Part shown: in pieces, positions 61,386 to 64,000 of the stretch
Layout: each line of letters starts with the position of its first letter
Position numbering within the stretch: the stretch's first letter is position 1
NCBI GenBank assembly: GCA_910578275.1
Contig: CAJTPR010000001.1
Coordinates: 310,001-374,000, forward strand
Length of the DNA stretch: 64,000 nucleotides
Reading direction: 5' to 3'
DNA from: an uncultured Bacteroidales bacterium
GTDB lineage: Bacteria > Bacteroidota > Bacteroidia > Bacteroidales > P3
Notes under the pieces: generated by a model
What the model was told of the DNA's origin: nothing
What the model saw: only the letters and a program-made list of their open reading frames with translations
Databases searched by the model: none
Position numbers and translations under genes: made by a program

Positions 61386-64000
61386 CTACATTTTCCTGGC
61401 AGGATACAAGCTTTCCCACCATTGCGGATGATTCTTCAGGTATTTCTCGAACCAGGCCAGGATCGTCTTTTCCCAGTCGGTCCGTTTGGCATAATCCATG
61501 ATGCCGTGATCCTCGCCGGCCACGGTAACCATTTCCACTTCCCTGCCCAACAAACGCAATGCCTTGTACATCTGCCAGCTCTCGCCTATGGGCACGTTCA
61601 TGTCGGAAGTACCGTGCAAGAGCAGCAAGGGCGTATGCACCTTGTCGGCGTTGAACAACGGGCTTTGGTCCACGAAAATATCCTTGCGGTTCCACGGGAA
61701 CGAAAAGGCGTTGGCGCCGGCTCCGTAAAGATACCCCCAGTAGCCCTCGCCCCAGTAGGAAGCTATGGAACTGATGCCCGCATGGGAGATGGCGGCGGCG
61801 AACAGATCGGTACGCGTCACCAGCAATTGCGTCATGAAACCGCCGTAACTGGCACCGATGCAACCCAGCCTGGCCGAATCCACGAAAGGGTGTTCACGAC
61901 AGAACCGACGCACGCCCGTAATGATCTCCTCGGCCACGGTAATGCCCCAGTTGTTGACATGAGCCGCCGAAAAAGCACGGTCGTAGCCGATGGCTCCCGA
62001 GGGTTGCAATACCAGCACCACATAACCGTTCGACGCCCACACGCTCTTGGGATAGCGCATGGAAAGCGCACGCGGCGTGGGCGTGGTTCCCGAATAGTAA
62101 TAGACGATGCAAGGATATTGTTTGCCGGGATCGAAATCGGGCGGCAGGTAATAGACGGCCTCGATCATCTTGCCCCCGGCGTTCGGGAACGTCCAGTCGT
62201 GATGTTTGCCGACCGTCACGTTTTCCAGCTGCTTTCCTTGCGGATCGGCCACGCAAAAGAGGTTCCGGCCTTCCTTGGCCGTCACGAAATCGTCCTTGGC
62301 CGCCGCACCTTTCACCAGATAGGCGCGGAAAGGCTTGTCGATGCTGCTGCCCGTATAAAGCAACGCATTGTCGCAGACATCGAATCCGTTCACCACGTCG
62401 GTACGCGCCGGCACGGGAATGAACCGCTTGTCGGCCAGACGATATGCGTAGAGGTTCACCTTGTCGTGGTCATCGGCATAAAAATAGATATGACGCCCCG
62501 TCGATTCCCATTTGGCCGCTTGCAAGGATGGACCGAAATCGCCCGTGATCAACGTGGCCTGCTTGCCGGCAATGTCGAAAAGAAAAGCGTTCACTTCATA
62601 ATCGTTGGTAACCAGACAGTCGTCGCAAGGCACGGAGACGCCCGGTTCACGCGGATCGGAAAACATCTTCTCCGAACCCGTGACCAACAGGCGCGAAGCA
62701 TCGGGCGAAAAACTGGCGCTGCCCGGAAAATACGTATCGTAGAGTTTCTCCGGACGCATTTCCCGCAAGTCCAGGATATAGACGGTCTGACGCATGTACT
62801 GGCGCATGGAATCGACCGCGTCTTCGGTAGAGAACAACAAATAACGCCCGTCCTGCGAAATATCCATCAACGAGGCGGAATGGTATCCGTAAGTCAACGG
62901 TATACGGTTGCCCGAAGCCAGATCCAAAAGGCTCAAGGCAGTACGGGTACGGTAATAGGGCCATTGGTCCATGGGATTCACAATCCGCTTCAACCCGTTC
63001 TTGGCCGCCTTGGCGGCAGTGGCCACATGCAAGACAAGATAGTTTCCCTGCGGATCCCACGAAAAGCCGCGCAAGTCCTCTTCCGTCTCGTACACCATCC
63101 TTGCTCCGGAACCCAGCAAGCCCGCATAAATCTGATGACGCGAACCGCTTTTCTTCATATAGGCGTACTTGTCGGCCTTTCCGGCGAAATCCAATCCCGA
63201 TACGCCGGCCAGTTCCATGAACGCGGAGGGAAGTTCCTTCCCGTCCACGTCCGCCGTGCGGTAGATACGATGCACGGAAGCATATTTCTTCTGTCCGGGC
63301 AAGGCCTGGTTGAAACTCAACTTGAAGTACTTCCCGCTGGCCGAAAGCCGGGGCGCATATACCGAAGGCGCGTTCAGGTAATGCGCCAATCCGTAACTTT
63401 CCTCTATTTCCGCCCCCATCGTCAGACCTTCTTCGGTGGAAGTCATCCTCAAGTCCAACGGGCCCCGAGGCTCGTTACCCTCATAAAGCACCTTCATCAT
63501 GAAGACATGGTAACCCGGCTCGATTTCAAGGACGGTCTTTTTTTCTTGCGGCACGACGGTATCTTGCGCCGCTTCCTGGCTCAGCACCTCGACCCCGTCC
63601 ATATACAACTTGAATGCGGGAGCGAACGCCACCTTGAGCGTGACCTTGGCGAAAACGGGCGCATGCAGGTAAAAGGCATTCAACATCCAGAGGCGACGGT
63701 TCGAATCCGACGGCCGGACGACGGCCACGAATCCCTTGTCGCGTACCTGCCATGCCTGTTCAACTCCTTGCCAGGAAAACCCGCCTCCTGCCCGCGGACG
63801 GGCGTCGGAACGAATTTCATCCCCGAAAAACGGATAATCGAACAGGAATTTACGTCCGAAAGCCGTCCCGTTGATGTCCGGCTCGGCATGGAACAAGGGA
63901 AGGCTGAACTCCAAAGGTCCCGATTGCAGGTAATCCGCCAAGCGATATTCCGTTTCCTTTCCTGTCTCTCCTTGTGCCTGGAAGCCGGAAAACGACAAGA
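61386..64000 (-). CDS. Prolyl-oligopeptidase family S9 serine peptidase, 5'-truncated by window edge
   Basis: The visible frame of about 871 residues runs to the right edge without an ATG: the first codons there include a TTG, so the true start and most of the signal peptide lie outside. LSFSGFQAQ suggests the cleavage region. A beta-propeller-like N-terminal half (many WD-like blades) is followed by an alpha/beta hydrolase with the nucleophile GASYGGF (Ser), LLHGTSDMNVPI (Asp) and GEDHGIMD (His). Family S9 enzymes cleave dipeptides or oligopeptides in the periplasm. It would be the first gene of a unit with the adenosyltransferase. Confidence 0.93.
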   Translation of the reverse strand, partial: LSFSGFQAQGETGKETEYRLADYLQSGPLEFSLPLFHAEPDINGTAFGRKFLFDYPFFGDEIRSDARPRAGGGFSWQGVEQAWQVRDKGFVAVVRPSDSNRRLWMLNAFYLHAPVFAKVTLKVAFAPAFKLYMDGVEVLSQEAAQDTVVPQEKKTVLEIEPGYHVFMMKVLYEGNEPRGPLDLRMTSTEEGLTMGAEIEESYGLAHYLNAPSVYAPRLSASGKYFKLSFNQALPGQKKYASVHRIYRTADVDGKELPSAFMELAGVSGLDFAGKADKYAYMKKSGSRHQIYAGLLGSGARMVYETEEDLRGFSWDPQGNYLVLHVATAAKAAKNGLKRIVNPMDQWPYYRTRTALSLLDLASGNRIPLTYGYHSASLMDISQDGRYLLFSTEDAVDSMRQYMRQTVYILDLREMRPEKLYDTYFPGSASFSPDASRLLVTGSEKMFSDPREPGVSVPCDDCLVTNDYEVNAFLFDIAGKQATLITGDFGPSLQAAKWESTGRHIYFYADDHDKVNLYAYRLADKRFIPVPARTDVVNGFDVCDNALLYTGSSIDKPFRAYLVKGAAAKDDFVTAKEGRNLFCVADPQGKQLENVTVGKHHDWTFPNAGGKMIEAVYYLPPDFDPGKQYPCIVYYYSGTTPTPRALSMRYPKSVWASNGYVVLVLQPSGAIGYDRAFSAAHVNNWGITVAEEIITGVRRFCREHPFVDSARLGCIGASYGGFMTQLLVTRTDLFAAAISHAGISSIASYWGEGYWGYLYGAGANAFSFPWNRKDIFVDQSPLFNADKVHTPLLLLHGTSDMNVPIGESWQMYKALRLLGREVEMVTVAGEDHGIMDYAKRTDWEKTILAWFEKYLKNHPQWWESLYPARKM

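Overview
The window looks like chromosome from a member of the Bacteroidales (phylum Bacteroidota). It carries a SusD-type nutrient-binding lipoprotein, proteins ending in type IX secretion (T9SS) sorting domains, a T9SS plug protein, a family 29 fucosidase, tandem DUF2723 membrane glycosyltransferases, and many upstream TAnnTTTG -7 hexamers typical of the Bacteroidota primary sigma factor. Most of it is about 55% G+C by eye. The stretch from about 27.9 to 30.9 kb is clearly more AT-rich and holds broken or surface-protein genes. I cannot name the family or genus from sequence alone.

Layout. 0-3.5 kb: 3' part of a susD gene and a FlaA1/CapD-type nucleotide-sugar dehydratase. 3.5-13 kb (minus): a DUF2130 coiled-coil protein, then a probable operon of two DUF2723 glycosyltransferases, a four-TM protein and an MFS transporter. 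13.2-16.7 kb (plus): sufS and a subtilisin-like T9SS cargo protease. 16.6-18.4 kb (minus): a DnaQ-fold exonuclease and a tRNA-dihydrouridine synthase. 18.5-20.6 kb: dnaK behind an exact sigma-54-type promoter match. 20.7-27.9 kb (minus): rimP-nusA-infB-tilS plus a flavodoxin/ferredoxin protein, with a leader terminator that could attenuate the operon. 28.0-30.9 kb: accessory patch with a signal-peptide stub, a beta-barrel protein, a T9SS cargo gene, a truncated gingipain-like gene and a diverged copy of the 3' end of the neighbouring kinase-RapZ gene. 30.9-34.8 kb (minus): sugar kinase-RapZ fusion, T9SS plug protein, SpmAB fusion. 35-37.6 kb: transglutaminase lipoprotein. 37.7-43 kb (minus): cutC, fucosidase, nitroreductase, Na/Pi cotransporter and a secreted protein. 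43.1-47.4 kb (plus): ettA, then a GNAT-like gene and an IbrA/IbrB-like pair (PAPS-reductase-like plus ParB-like). 47.5-50 kb: coiled-coil gene, zapA, a possible structured RNA and rny. 50.3-54.7 kb: candidate origin/autoregulatory region, dnaA, a tetrapyrrole-methylase-fold methyltransferase, rarA and sufE. 54.7-57.6 kb: polyprenyl synthase, a phasin-like protein and a UbiB-family kinase. 57.6-64 kb: thyA, an MBL-fold hydrolase, three small proteins, a corrinoid adenosyltransferase and an S9 peptidase running off the window.

How the genes work together. Most of the window is housekeeping: translation, replication start, Fe-S assembly, isoprenoid/quinone synthesis, thymidylate and RNA decay. 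This is interleaved with envelope functions: T9SS secretion, surface glycosylation and polysaccharide capture. The least ordinary parts are the decayed patch beside the kinase-RapZ gene, the IbrA/IbrB-like operon, the sigma-54-type site before dnaK and the hairpin/U-tract in the rimP leader. No tRNA, rRNA, CRISPR array, transposase or integrase was recognised.
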